Assembly: GCF_001866135.1 (NCBI RefSeq)
Contig: NZ_MODW01000004.1
Location: 248,001 to 312,000, forward strand
Reading direction: 5' to 3'
From: Microbacterium sp. LCT-H2
GTDB taxonomy: Bacteria; Actinomycetota; Actinomycetes; Actinomycetales; Microbacteriaceae
Length of the DNA stretch: 64,000 nucleotides
Below, piece after piece: positions 33,682 through 42,895 of this stretch. Positions within the stretch are counted from its first letter, which is position 1; each line of letters opens with the position of its first letter. The translations under genes were made by a program, and so were the position numbers. The notes beneath the pieces were generated by a model. It searched no databases. It was not told the DNA's origin and saw only the letters and a list, made by a program, of their open reading frames with translations.

Positions 33682-35006
33682 GGCGCGGACTCCTCTGTCT
33701 CGCCCGATGCGGAATCCTCGGAGCTCGGGATGGGGGCGCGGAAGGCGATGCGGGCCCAGTCGGCGTCCATGGTGCGGAGGATGGACGACGGGGCGGCGCC
33801 GAGGACCATCGCCTGCGCGTAGTTGAAGATCGGGAGGGTCTTCGGGACGAGCACTGAGGGGCCCTGATATATCCGGCCCTCGTCGTAGTACTCGATCATG
33901 CCCTCGATGCGCGGGTCGTCCGGCGGCGCCGCGTCGGTCGTCGGGGTGAACCCGAGCTGCGACGCGTTGTACTCCTCGATGTGCTCAGGGAGGTAGAGGT
34001 ACTCCAGGAAGTCGCGCGCGGCCTCCTGGTGCTTCGACTCCTCCGGGATCATGACCGCGAGGTCCATGTTGACGCGGACCGCGAGGTCGTCCGGATCGTC
34101 GGTCATGGGCAGCGGGAAGGTCCCGAGGTCGAGGTCGGGGTCGGTCTTGGCGATCTCGCTGAACGCCCACGGCCCCTGCAGGTACATCGCGGCCTCGCCC
34201 TTCGCGAAGGCGAGGTTCCCGTCTCCGTACGCCCGGCTCGCGGCGTCCTCGTTCGTGTACTCGTCCGCGAGCAGCATCATCTTGTCCATCGGCTCCGCGA
34301 AGTCCTTCTCGAACGAGACCTCCGAGTCCGGGCCGACGTCGGTGCCCTCGGCGGCGAGCGCGTCGAAGAACGCCAGCACGTCGAGCGAGCCGCCGACGGC
34401 GTAGTCGTACCACCCCTGCCCGACGGTCCAGTCGTCTTTGAAGGTGGCGTAGAACGGGTCGATCCCGGCCTCGCGGAGGCTGTCGCTGACGGCGAGGAGC
34501 TCGTCCCAGGTCTGCGGCACCTCCAGGCCCTGCTCCGCGAAGATCTGCTTGTTGTAGATGACGGAGGCGGCCATGACCGAGTACGGCAGCGCGCTGGTGC
34601 GTCCTGCGCAGGAGCCGTACTGATCCATGAGCGGCTGCAGGTCGTCGCGGATGCCGGCGGCGGCCTCGGTGTCGGAGAGATCGGTGAGCGCGCAGCGCTG
34701 CACGAACCGGGCGACCTCGTAGTTGTAGTTGGCGAGCATGATGTCCGGCGGGTTGCCGCGGACGAAGCTCGCCGACACGACGTCGACGCCGGACGTGTCG
34801 ATCTCCACCCGCACGTCGTCCTGCGACGCGTTGTACTCCGCGACGAGCTCCGTCATGAACGGGATCGCCTCGCGCTTGCTGAACGTGAAGCGGATCGTCT
34901 CCGCTCCCCCGCCCGCGGCGCAGCCGGTGAGCGCGGCGCCGGTCAGCACGAGGCCGAGCGCTCCGGCGGTCCAGCGCACCACTCGTGGTCGTGTTGCAGA
35001 CACCAT
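33678..35006 (-). CDS. Sugar-binding lipoprotein of the ABC transporter
   Basis: A 442-residue family 1 solute-binding protein. The signal and lipobox are LTGAALTGCAAGG. The mature part has the usual two-lobe pattern, with NASQDDVRVEID, ALPYSVMAASVIYNKQIF (hinge region) and GEAAMYLQGPWAF, where a Trp would stack on sugar. The last 20 residues are a Ser/Glu-rich tail that overlaps the permease start. Substrate inferred from the adjacent GH13 enzyme: alpha-linked gluco-oligosaccharides. It is first gene of the operon, divergent from the ROK regulator. Confidence 0.92.
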   Translation of the reverse strand: MVSATRPRVVRWTAGALGLVLTGAALTGCAAGGGAETIRFTFSKREAIPFMTELVAEYNASQDDVRVEIDTSGVDVVSASFVRGNPPDIMLANYNYEVARFVQRCALTDLSDTEAAAGIRDDLQPLMDQYGSCAGRTSALPYSVMAASVIYNKQIFAEQGLEVPQTWDELLAVSDSLREAGIDPFYATFKDDWTVGQGWYDYAVGGSLDVLAFFDALAAEGTDVGPDSEVSFEKDFAEPMDKMMLLADEYTNEDAASRAYGDGNLAFAKGEAAMYLQGPWAFSEIAKTDPDLDLGTFPLPMTDDPDDLAVRVNMDLAVMIPEESKHQEAARDFLEYLYLPEHIEEYNASQLGFTPTTDAAPPDDPRIEGMIEYYDEGRIYQGPSVLVPKTLPIFNYAQAMVLGAAPSSILRTMDADWARIAFRAPIPSSEDSASGETEESAP

Positions 35007-35029
35007 CGTCCCTTCGTAGATCCGCGGAG

Positions 35030-35050
35030 TAAATCTAGTGAGCGAATTTA
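35030..35050. promoter_or_regulatory. Candidate ROK operator between sugar operon and regulator
   Basis: TAAAT and ATTTA arms face each other across 11 bases. This is the most A/T-rich spot in the 93-base divergent gap, 24 bases upstream of the binding-protein start. The arms are short. A second CTAG-containing stretch follows at once. Confidence 0.5.
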
Positions 35051-35099
35051 GTCTGTCTAGAGGTACTGTCTCATCTGGGCGACAGAAAGGTCAAGGGGA

Positions 35100-36314
35100 G
35101 TGACAGAGGTCTCGACGGGACTCGGCACCGGCCGCGCGAGCGTGAGCGCGGTGCTCGACTTCGCCTGGACGGCGGGCGAGTTCACCGCCACCGAGGCCAT
35201 GGCCGGCACCTCGTTGACGCGCTCCACCACCATCGACGCCATCGACACGCTCGTCACCGCCGAGGTGCTGCGCGAGCTGCCGAACGCCCGCGCCATCGGC
35301 GACTACCGCTCCGGACGCCCCGCGCGCCGCTTCGCCCTCTCGGCGGACCTCGGTGTGGTGATGGGCATCGACGCCGGAGACACGCACCTCGCGGTGACCG
35401 TCGCGGATCTGCTCGATCGCACGCTCGTGCACCATCGCGTGGAGGTCGACCCCGCGCAGAGCGCCGACGACCGCCGGGCGACGATCCTGCAGCACCTCAG
35501 CGCCGCGCGCGACGAGGCCGGGGTGCCCTCGGAGCGTGTGCTCGCGGTGTGCGCCGGCGTCGCCGCTCCCGTGAACCGCGACGGCATCTCGCCCCCGCAC
35601 CCCGACGGCTTCTGGGAGCGCACGAACCCCGGCCTCGCGGAGGCTCTGCGCGACTGGGCCCCGGTGGTCGAAGTCAAGAACGACGCCCAGCTCGCCGCGA
35701 TCGCCGAGGGGACGCTCGGGGTCGCCGTCGACTGCCGCGACTACGTGGCCCTGCTCGCCAGCGAGCGCTTCGGCGGCGGCGTGGTCGTGGACGGGCATGT
35801 GCTGCACGGCGCCCACGGCGGCGTCGGCGAGGGCGTGGTGTTCGACCACATCATCGGGGTCGGCTCGGCGGTGGGACTTCGGCACGCCCTGGAAGAGCAG
35901 GCCCGGGCCGCCGTCGCGGAGGGCGAGGCCCCCGCCGACGGAGCCCTCGGCCGGCTCGTGGCGGACGGGCCGGTCGACCCCCGACTGGTGCTCACGCTCG
36001 CCGCCTCCGGAGACCCCGACGCCCTCCACGTCGCCGAGCGCGTGGGCGCCACGCTCGCCCGGGTCGTCGGCGTGCTCGGCAGCATGTACGACCCCGCGCG
36101 CGTGATCATCTGCGGGGCCGTGGCGGAGAGCATCGAACCCGTGCTGGCCGCCGCCCGCCGGATACTCCCGGACGAGCTGCACCTGCCCGCACCGGAGATC
36201 CTCGCCTCGACGCTCGGCGCGGAGGTCGTGTCGGCCGGGGCCATCGCGACCGCCCGGAAGGCCGCTCGGGAACGTGCCGTCCCCCGCCTCGCGGAACAGC
36301 GTCTCACCGCCTGA
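35100..36314 (+). CDS. ROK-family transcriptional regulator
   Basis: A 404-residue ROK repressor. Residues about 10-70 form a winged helix (FTATEAMAGTSLTRSTTIDAI). The sugar-kinase fold follows, with an ATP-type phosphate loop region VVMGIDAGDTHLAVTV and the Gly-rich GGGVVVDGHVLHGAHGGVGE. The Cys-rich zinc motif of many ROK proteins is absent, as in regulator-only members of this group. GTG start. It probably represses the divergent alpha-glucoside operon and releases it on binding the sugar. Confidence 0.9.
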   Translation: MTEVSTGLGTGRASVSAVLDFAWTAGEFTATEAMAGTSLTRSTTIDAIDTLVTAEVLRELPNARAIGDYRSGRPARRFALSADLGVVMGIDAGDTHLAVTVADLLDRTLVHHRVEVDPAQSADDRRATILQHLSAARDEAGVPSERVLAVCAGVAAPVNRDGISPPHPDGFWERTNPGLAEALRDWAPVVEVKNDAQLAAIAEGTLGVAVDCRDYVALLASERFGGGVVVDGHVLHGAHGGVGEGVVFDHIIGVGSAVGLRHALEEQARAAVAEGEAPADGALGRLVADGPVDPRLVLTLAASGDPDALHVAERVGATLARVVGVLGSMYDPARVIICGAVAESIEPVLAAARRILPDELHLPAPEILASTLGAEVVSAGAIATARKAARERAVPRLAEQRLTA

Positions 36315-36331
36315 CCCCCTCCCCTGGCGAG

Positions 36332-36396
36332 AACAGGCACGCGCGCGAGCTCAGGCCTCTCCCTCCCTGGCAGCCTGCTCTCGCGCGAACGCCTGG
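36332..36396. repeat. Palindromic repeat, family 1, copy B
   Basis: Outer arm AACAGGC, then CGCGCGAGCTCAGGC; on the right GCCTGCTCTCGCGCG followed by GCCTG. The layout matches copy A, with the asymmetric spacer CAC on the left and AAC on the right. Confidence 0.75.
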
Positions 36397-36486
36397 GTCC
36401 ACCACCCGAGTGCGATGTACGGCCCTCCGTGCGGGGGAGCACGGCCGCAGAGTCGACCTGCCTGGTCCCCTCCGCCCTCCCGCCAG

Positions 36487-36552
36487 AACAGGCGCACGCG
36501 CGACATCAGCAACTCCCCCGCTCTCCTGCCTGATCTCGCGCGATTGCCTGTT
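36487..36552. repeat. Palindromic repeat, family 1, copy C
   Basis: A 66-base element with outer arms AACAGGC and GCCTGTT. The inner left arm has ACGCGCGACATCAG, and the inner right arm has CCTGATCTCGCGCG. The right arm is identical over 24 bases to that of copy D at 40391. Confidence 0.75.
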
Positions 36553-36605
36553 GGTCGCCACTCTCTAGCTGGTCAACCCGAGGACTCAATCCCGGTCCCC
36601 GTGAT

Positions 36606-39600
36606 CTAGTGATCTTGGTTCCGCGTGACCTTCCTCCGTCGAGCTGCGACAGCAAGCCCGCTGCCGACGACAAGAAGGCACACGGCGGCAGCCAGGGCGA
36701 CGAGCGGCACGGTCCCTCCGGTGTCGGAGAGCCCGCCCGTGCTCGGCGCCGGGGTCGGGCTCGGTGTCGGCTCCGGGGTCACGACGAGGTCGGTCGTCGT
36801 CGTCGCGGGGTCGGATTCGATGGGATCCCCTGTCGGGGGTGTGCCGGTGGCCGTCGCGTTGTTCGTGACTGTGCCCCGGGCGATGTCGGCGGCGGTGATC
36901 GCGTAGGTGCTGGTGGCGGTGGCCTCCTCGCCGGGGAGCAGCACCCCCTCCGCCGCGGGCCAGGTGTAGGTCAAGGCAGGCAGCCCCGCCAGCTCGTCCA
37001 CGATGATGACGTCCGTGAGAGTGGTGTTGCCGGTGTTCGTGACCGTGAAGGTGTAGACGATGGGCTGTCCGACCTCGGCGGGGTCCGTGATCCCGGATCC
37101 ATCCGCGCTCTTACGGAGCTCCAGTGCAGACTCCTGCTCGAGCGGTGTGGTGGTCGACTGCGGATCGGACTCGAGGGGGTCGCCCGTCGGGGGCCGCCCG
37201 GTGGCTGTCGCGTTGTTGGTCACGCTGCCCCTGTCGATGTCGGCGGTCGTGATCGGGTAGGAGCTCGTCGCGGTGGCTTCCTCGCCGGCACGCAGCACTC
37301 CCGCCTCGCCGGGCCAGGTGTACTGCAGCGGCGGGAGGCCCGCGAGTTCGTCGGAGACGGCGACGTCGGTGAGGGTCGTGTTTCCGGTATTGGTCACGGT
37401 GAAGGAATAGACGATGGGCTGTCCGGCTTCTGCCGGATCAGTGATCCCGCTCGCGTCAGCGGTCTTGACGAGGCTGAGTGACGAGGCCTGCGTCAATGGC
37501 GTGGTCGTGGTCGCGGGGTCCGAATCGATGGGGTCGCCGGCCGGTGGTTGCCCGGTGGCGGTGGCGTTGTTGGTGACCTCTCCGTTGTCGATGTCGGCGG
37601 CGGTGGTGGAGTAGGTGCTGGTGGCGGTGGCTTCCTGGCCCGGCAGGAGGACGCCGTCTGCCGCGGGCCAGGTGTAGGTCAACGGCGGCAGGCCGGAGAG
37701 CTGGTCCGTGATGGCCACCGCGGTGAGGGTCGTGTTCCCCGAGTTGGTCACCGTGAACGAGTAGACGATGGGCTGCCCCGGCTCGGCGGGGTCGGTGATC
37801 CCGGCTCCGTCGGCTGTCTTCACGAGGGTGAGGGCCGGTGCCCGTTCCAGGGGAGTAGAGGTGTCGGCCTCGTTGGAGGGGACGTTGGCTCCTGCTTCCG
37901 TGGTGCCGTTCGCGACGGCGGTGTTCGCCACGACACCGGCGTCGATATCGGCCTGTGTGATCGCGTAGGTGGCCGTCCCCGTGCCTTCCTGGCCGGGGAA
38001 CAGCACTCCGGCGTCGCCCGGCCATGTGTAGGTGATGGCGGACAGGCCCGGAAGCCGGTCGGTGATCGCCACCTCGCGGAGGTCGAGGTTCCCGGTGTTG
38101 CTGACGGTGAACGAGAACGTGATGAGGTCGCCGGGTGCCGGCGGCGTGCTGAGCGCCGGGGACGCGGACTTGACCAGCGCGAGGGCCGGAGCCTGGTCCA
38201 GCGGCGTCGTCGTGGATTGCGGCCCGGCCGGCACCTCGGCGCCGTTGGGGTCGCGAGAGGTGGCGGTGGCGGTGTTCGTCACCGCGCCGGTCTCGATGTC
38301 GAGGGCGATGACCTCGTGCGTTCCGGTGGCTGTCGCGCTCTGCCCGGGCGCAAGGGTGCCCGCCGCCCCCGGCCAGGTATACGTGATGGCGCTTCCGAGG
38401 AGCGTGTCGGTGACGGCGACGTCGGTGAGCGTGACGTTGCCGGTGTTCGTCACGAGGATCGTGTAGGCGATGGGATCGCCGACGCGAGTCGGGGATTGCA
38501 CGCCGCTCGCGTCAGCCGTCTTCACGAGGGAGAGCTGCGGTGCCTCGCTCCCGGAGATAACGGCATCGTCCGTCGCAGTGACCGGATCCCCCTCCGGTGG
38601 AGTGCCGGTCGCCTGAGCGGTGTTGGTCACCTCTCCCGCGTCGATGTCTGCTTGCGTGAGCGTGTACTCAGCCGTGCACGTCGTCGATTCCCCTGGTGCA
38701 AGCGTGGTCTGCGGACACGCGGCGACCGGTGGGCTCCCCGTGCCGCTGAAGGCCGTCTCGGAGACGGCGACCGCGGTCAGGTCGACGTTTCCGGTGTTGG
38801 TGACCAGGAACGAGTACGTCACCGGGGCGTTCAGTACGTACTGCGCCGGGTCGGTGAGGCTCGAAGACTTCACGAGGCTGATCGCGGGCGCGTCCGCGGC
38901 GGTAAAGACCACCGTGCTGTTGCCCGGCTCGAGCAGACCGCTGATCGGGCCGATGTTCGAGGGGCCGTTCGTGTAGGAACCCTCGGTGTCGGAGGTGATC
39001 GGAACCGTGAATGTGCACGAGACCGTACCCGCGTCCATGTTCCCGGTCCCGCTGATGCGCGTCCCGTCGACCGTCGCGGCTCCCGCCGGGCAGTCGGTGG
39101 TGGGATCGCCCGCGAAACGCAGCCCCGCCGGGAGGGTGTCGGTGAACGACCATCCGTTCTTCGCCTCGAGATCGTCCGTGTTGGTGATGGTGAACGTCAG
39201 CGTGGAGGTCTGCCCGACCTTCACCGTCGTCGGACTGAACACCTTGTCGAGCTGCGGTGTCGCGTCGACGATCTGCGGGTCGTCGAAACCGCTGTCGTTC
39301 CCACGGAACCCGCCCGCCGCGTTGAACAGCTGCACGCCGAGCGAGGTGGTCGTGGCGTCGGCGCGGAATCCCGCGGACTGCAGCTCCGCGACATGGAAGA
39401 GCCTCCCGCCCACCGTGATCTCTCGCGCTGCCGGATCAGTGCATGGATTGAGGCCGCTGGCGAGGGTGGTGACCGTGCCCCCACCCGTACCGGGCGCGGG
39501 CCCGCTGCCGGTCTGGTTCACGATCAGGTTGAAGCTCAGCCGCGGATCCACACGGTTCAACGTCGGCCCCTCGGACACGCAGTTCGCGGCACCGTACACC

Positions 39601-40178
39601 GCGCTGATGAGGTAGAAGTGCCCGGGAACGATCCCTGCGGTGATGGGCTTGGCGGTCTGGAACTCGACGCCGGGGCCGGGCGCGGAGCCGCCGTTGGTGT
39701 ACTCCGACAGGATCTGGTTCTGCTGAGCCGCCGCCAGCGGTTGACCCTTGTACAGACCGATGGCTGTCGCCATCCCCTGGAGATACGCCCAGGCCGTGGC
39801 GTCGCAGCCCGAGTCCACGCCGGTCACCACCGCGTTCCGCGGTGTCGTCGAGCGCAGGACCCAGCCGTTGCACTGGTCGGCGACCGGAGCCCAGTTCGGG
39901 CTCGTCACGTAGGTCTCCGTGTTCGCCGCCGCCCCGCCGGTGTACTGACCGATCCGGATGCCGTTGGTCGCCGTCTGGTTCTCGAAGGTCTCCAGGTAGA
40001 CCGCGGTCGCCGGCGCCTGCGGCACCCCGGGGCTCCCCGGTGCCGCCACCGCGGCGGACGCGCCCACGAGGCCCGCGACGCCGAGGAGCGCCGCCAACGC
40101 TGCCGAGAGCAGCAGACGCGCGCGACGACGAGCGCCCTGCGTGTTTCGGACCAGCACCTGCGATGTACGACTGGACAT
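36606..40178 (-). CDS. Large cell-surface protein with DUF11-type repeats and sorting signal
   Basis: A 1190-residue secreted protein. Residues 1-46 are a basic signal peptide ending AVAA. Residues about 47-300 form an N-terminal domain with cysteines paired near 103/125 and 200/246. Residues about 305-425 are a first Ig-like DUF11 unit. Six further units of 115-118 residues follow at about 430-1133, the last three nearly identical. The end is a Pro-rich linker, LSDTGG at 1150, a hydrophobic helix and RRRK, the layout of a sortase substrate with a variant LPXTG motif. Likely a long surface stalk. No sortase gene is in the window. Confidence 0.88.
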   Translation of the reverse strand: MSSRTSQVLVRNTQGARRRARLLLSAALAALLGVAGLVGASAAVAAPGSPGVPQAPATAVYLETFENQTATNGIRIGQYTGGAAANTETYVTSPNWAPVADQCNGWVLRSTTPRNAVVTGVDSGCDATAWAYLQGMATAIGLYKGQPLAAAQQNQILSEYTNGGSAPGPGVEFQTAKPITAGIVPGHFYLISAVYGAANCVSEGPTLNRVDPRLSFNLIVNQTGSGPAPGTGGGTVTTLASGLNPCTDPAAREITVGGRLFHVAELQSAGFRADATTTSLGVQLFNAAGGFRGNDSGFDDPQIVDATPQLDKVFSPTTVKVGQTSTLTFTITNTDDLEAKNGWSFTDTLPAGLRFAGDPTTDCPAGAATVDGTRISGTGNMDAGTVSCTFTVPITSDTEGSYTNGPSNIGPISGLLEPGNSTVVFTAADAPAISLVKSSSLTDPAQYVLNAPVTYSFLVTNTGNVDLTAVAVSETAFSGTGSPPVAACPQTTLAPGESTTCTAEYTLTQADIDAGEVTNTAQATGTPPEGDPVTATDDAVISGSEAPQLSLVKTADASGVQSPTRVGDPIAYTILVTNTGNVTLTDVAVTDTLLGSAITYTWPGAAGTLAPGQSATATGTHEVIALDIETGAVTNTATATSRDPNGAEVPAGPQSTTTPLDQAPALALVKSASPALSTPPAPGDLITFSFTVSNTGNLDLREVAITDRLPGLSAITYTWPGDAGVLFPGQEGTGTATYAITQADIDAGVVANTAVANGTTEAGANVPSNEADTSTPLERAPALTLVKTADGAGITDPAEPGQPIVYSFTVTNSGNTTLTAVAITDQLSGLPPLTYTWPAADGVLLPGQEATATSTYSTTAADIDNGEVTNNATATGQPPAGDPIDSDPATTTTPLTQASSLSLVKTADASGITDPAEAGQPIVYSFTVTNTGNTTLTDVAVSDELAGLPPLQYTWPGEAGVLRAGEEATATSSYPITTADIDRGSVTNNATATGRPPTGDPLESDPQSTTTPLEQESALELRKSADGSGITDPAEVGQPIVYTFTVTNTGNTTLTDVIIVDELAGLPALTYTWPAAEGVLLPGEEATATSTYAITAADIARGTVTNNATATGTPPTGDPIESDPATTTTDLVVTPEPTPSPTPAPSTGGLSDTGGTVPLVALAAAVCLLVVGSGLAVAARRRKVTRNQDH
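36780..38891. repeat. Tandem repeat array within the surface protein gene
   Basis: Six coding repeats, about 354 bases each for the last three, encode units that begin Leu-x-Leu-Val-Lys-x-Ala-Asp and contain VTNTGN and YTWPG signatures. The last three (36780-37841) are close at DNA level, pointing to recent duplication or ongoing unequal exchange. Confidence 0.85.
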
Positions 40179-40349
40179 CTCGACTCATCTCGGTCGGATA
40201 TCTCCCCCAGCCGGAGAGTAGACCCGGGCCGGAACACCAGGCAAGAGGTCTCACCCGTCCCGGGCGAGCGTGCGTCCCGACCGAAGAGTGACCTTTGGCC
40301 CTGATTCGTCTCGAGCGCATGGCGCAGGTGCCACTCGAACACCGGGGAT

Positions 40350-40413
40350 GATGCCGACGCGCGGGAGCAGGCTCTCCCCCACGCCAGAGCCTGATCTCGC
40401 GCGATTGCCTGTT
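40350..40413. repeat. Palindromic repeat, family 1, copy D
   Basis: GCGCGGGAGCAGGCTCT (40359-40375) pairs with AGAGCCTGATCTCGCGC (40386-40402), 15 of 17 positions, with a 10-base loop. The right outer arm GATTGCCTGTT follows; the left outer arm is eroded. It lies after the E2 stop on its transcript, in a 249-base gap that otherwise holds only the surface-protein leader. Confidence 0.75.
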
Positions 40414-40427
40414 GCGGCGCAGGGACC

Positions 40428-41792
40428 TCAGTCCACCAGCAGCGCGGGCTCCTCGAGGATGGAGGCGACGTCGGCGATGAAGCGGCTCATGCCGTCGCCG
40501 TCGATCACGCGGTGGTCGAACGAGCCGGCGACCGTGGTCACCCAGCGCGGGCGCACCTCGCCGTCGACGACCCAGGGCTTCTGGCTGATCGTGCCCATGG
40601 CGACGATGCCGGCCTCGCCCGGGTTGATGATTGGAGTGCCGGCGTCCATCCCGAATACGCCGATGTTCGTGATGGTGATCGTGCCGTTCTGCTGGTCGGC
40701 CGGCGGGGTCTTGCCCTCACGCGCCGTGAGCGTGAGCCGGTTCAGGGCGCGGGCGAGGTCCTTCATGCTGAGGTCCTGCGCGTCCTTGATGTTCGGCACG
40801 AGCAGGCCGCGGGGCGTGGCGGCGGCGATGCCGAGGTTCACGTAGTGGCGCACGGCGATCTCGGCCCCGGCCTCGGTGTCGATCCAGGCCGCGTTGACCA
40901 TCGGCGTCCGGCGCACCGCCCAGATCACCGCGCGGGCCATGATGAGCAGCGGCGAGACCTTGATGTCGGCGTAGTCGGGCGAGGCCTTGAGGCGCTTGAC
41001 GAGCTCCATCGTGCGGGTGGCGTCGATCTCCTTCCACACCGTCACGTGCGGGGCGGAGTACGCGCTCTGCACCATCGCCGACGACGTCGCCTTGCGCACG
41101 CCCTTCACCGGGATGGACTCGGTGCGGTCGTCGCCGGCCGCCGACGGGCGCACGGGCGCGAGGCCACGCGCCAGGCCGGACGGGGCCTGCGGCGCCGGCA
41201 CCGTCTCCTCCCGCACGCTCCCCCACTCCGGGGTCTCGATGTTGCGGAAGACGCTGGCCTGGGAGGCGTGCTTCATCACGTCGTCGCGGGTGACCTCGCC
41301 GTCGGCGCCCGTGGGCGTCACGCTCGTGAGGTCGACGCCGAGGTCGCGGGCGAGCTTGCGGATCGGCGGCTTCGCGATCACGCCGACCGACGACCGCACC
41401 GGGCGCTCGGCCGGGCGCTTGCGTCGCGAGGTCGCGCCGCTTCCGGAGCCGTAGCCGACGAGCACCGACCCGCCGCCCTCCTCGGGCGCGGGCGCCTCGG
41501 CCGTCGCGACGGTGCCGGGCGCGACCGCATCGGTCCCCGAGCCGGCCGCGGGGTCGGTCACGAAGGTGATGATCGGGGTGCCGACCTCGACCGTCGCCCC
41601 CTCGTCGACGAGCAGCTCGCCGACCACGCCCGCGTGCGGGGAGGGCAGCTCGACGAGGGACTTCGCGGTCTCGATCTCGCAGATGACGTCGTTGATGGCG
41701 ACCCGGTCGCCCGGGGCCACCTTCCAGGCGACGATCTCGGCCTCGGTCAGCCCTTCGCCGACATCCGGGAGGGGGAAGTTCTGCGTGCTCAT
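40428..41792 (-). CDS. 2-oxoacid dehydrogenase E2 (dihydrolipoyl acyltransferase)
   Basis: A 454-residue E2 subunit. The N-terminal lipoyl domain has the lipoate Lys at about 44 in [12 protein letters not shown]. After a flexible linker comes the peripheral-subunit-binding domain [19 protein letters not shown]. The C-terminal catalytic domain ends with [12 protein letters not shown] (catalytic His and Asp). It is the third gene after E1alpha and E1beta; the E3 gene is elsewhere. The partner subunits point to branched-chain 2-oxoacids, which feed anteiso/iso fatty acid synthesis in this group. Confidence 0.9.
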   Translation of the reverse strand: MSTQNFPLPDVGEGLTEAEIVAWKVAPGDRVAINDVICEIETAKSLVELPSPHAGVVGELLVDEGATVEVGTPIITFVTDPAAGSGTDAVAPGTVATAEAPAPEEGGGSVLVGYGSGSGATSRRKRPAERPVRSSVGVIAKPPIRKLARDLGVDLTSVTPTGADGEVTRDDVMKHASQASVFRNIETPEWGSVREETVPAPQAPSGLARGLAPVRPSAAGDDRTESIPVKGVRKATSSAMVQSAYSAPHVTVWKEIDATRTMELVKRLKASPDYADIKVSPLLIMARAVIWAVRRTPMVNAAWIDTEAGAEIAVRHYVNLGIAAATPRGLLVPNIKDAQDLSMKDLARALNRLTLTAREGKTPPADQQNGTITITNIGVFGMDAGTPIINPGEAGIVAMGTISQKPWVVDGEVRPRWVTTVAGSFDHRVIDGDGMSRFIADVASILEEPALLVD

Positions 41793-41810
41793 GCGGAGTC
41801 CTTTCGTGGG

Positions 41811-41904
41811 CCACGTTCATAACTCAGGAGACTCGAACCGGTGCGCGCCCCTGCGCCCGCGCTGGACGGGTGAAGGGGGCGATTGTCCTGAGTTGTGAAC
41901 ATGG
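41811..41904. repeat. Inverted-repeat element between E1beta and E2 genes
   Basis: Two arms of about 24 bases face each other across 46 bases. The left arm runs CCACGTTCATAACTCAGGAG then ACTCG; the right is its reverse complement apart from 4 positions. The element ends 10 bases before the E1beta stop codon, so it fills most of the gap between the two genes. It would fold into a long hairpin in the operon message. Confidence 0.7.
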
Positions 41905-41914
41905 AACGTCGGTG

Positions 41915-42895
41915 TCAGTAGGCCAGGGAGCGGTCGACGGCTTCGAGGATGCGATCGGCATCCGGCAGGTAGGCGCCCTCGAGCTTCGCGGGCGGGAACG
42001 GGGTGTCGTACCCCGAGACCCGCAGCACCGGAGCCTCGAGGGCGTAGAACGCGCGTTCCATGACGGTCGCGGCGATCTCGCTGCCGAGGCTCGTGAACCC
42101 CGGAGCCTCCTGCGCGTAGACCATGCGTCCGGTCTTGCGCACCGACCCGAGGATCGGCTCGTAATCCACCGGCGACAGCGAGCGCACGTCGACGACCTCG
42201 CAGCTCGTGCCCTCGGCCTCGGCGAGCGCGGCGGCCTGGAGCAGAGTCGTGACCATGGCGCCGTGTCCGACGAGCGTCACGTCGGTCCCGGTTCGCACCA
42301 CCCGCGAGGAGTGCAGCGGGACGGCGGGCGCATCGAGCTCGACTTCGCCCTTCGGCCAGTACCGGCTCTTCGGCTCCAGGAAGATCACCGGGTCGTCCGA
42401 CGCGATGGCCTCCTGGATCATCCAGTAGGCGTCGTTCGCGGTGGACGGCGACACCACGCGCAGACCGGGGGTGTGGGTGAAGTAGGCCTCCGGGCTCTCC
42501 TGATGGTGCTCGACCGCGCCGATGTGCCCGCCGTACGGGATGCGGATCACGACGGGCAGCCGCAGCGACCCCTCGTGCCGGTTGGTGAGCTTGGCGAGCT
42601 GGGTGGTGATCTGGTCGAACGCGGGGAAGACGAAGCCGTCGAACTGGATCTCGACGACGGGACGGAACCCGGCCATCGCGAGGCCGATCGCGGTTCCCAC
42701 GAGGGCCGACTCCGCGAGCGGGGTGTCCAGCACGCGCTGCTCCCCGAAGTCGCGCTGCAGGTGCTCGGTGATGCGGAAGACGCCGCCGAGCTTGCCGATG
42801 TCCTCGCCCATGAGGAGGACCTTCGGGTCGTCCTCCATCGCCTTGCGCATTCCGGCGTTCAGCGCCTTGCCCAGCGGCATGGTCTCCCGGGTCAC
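41915..42895 (-). CDS. 2-oxoacid dehydrogenase E1 beta subunit
   Basis: A 326-residue transketolase-like subunit. It begins with the PLGKALNAGMRKAMEDDPKV helix, then VLLMGEDIGKLGGVFRIT, DTPLAESALVGTAIGLAMAG and the His-rich PYGGHIGAVEHHQESPEAYF. Its GTG start overlaps the E1alpha stop as GTGA. Together with E1alpha it decarboxylates 2-oxoacids using thiamine diphosphate and loads the acyl group on E2. Confidence 0.92.
   Translation of the reverse strand: MTRETMPLGKALNAGMRKAMEDDPKVLLMGEDIGKLGGVFRITEHLQRDFGEQRVLDTPLAESALVGTAIGLAMAGFRPVVEIQFDGFVFPAFDQITTQLAKLTNRHEGSLRLPVVIRIPYGGHIGAVEHHQESPEAYFTHTPGLRVVSPSTANDAYWMIQEAIASDDPVIFLEPKSRYWPKGEVELDAPAVPLHSSRVVRTGTDVTLVGHGAMVTTLLQAAALAEAEGTSCEVVDVRSLSPVDYEPILGSVRKTGRMVYAQEAPGFTSLGSEIAATVMERAFYALEAPVLRVSGYDTPFPPAKLEGAYLPDADRILEAVDRSLAY

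Larger units (their letters stand above)
36315..36605. other. Gene-free stretch between ROK gene and surface protein
   Basis: This gap of 291 bases lies between convergent genes. It holds two copies of palindromic repeat family 1 (36332-36396 and 36487-36552) and no credible open frame. The copies probably also act as the terminators of both neighbours. Confidence 0.6.

Noticed and set aside
36780..38891. Regular repeats that could be taken for a CRISPR array
   Set aside because: The period is about 354 bases, inside one open frame, with each unit encoding an Ig-like domain.
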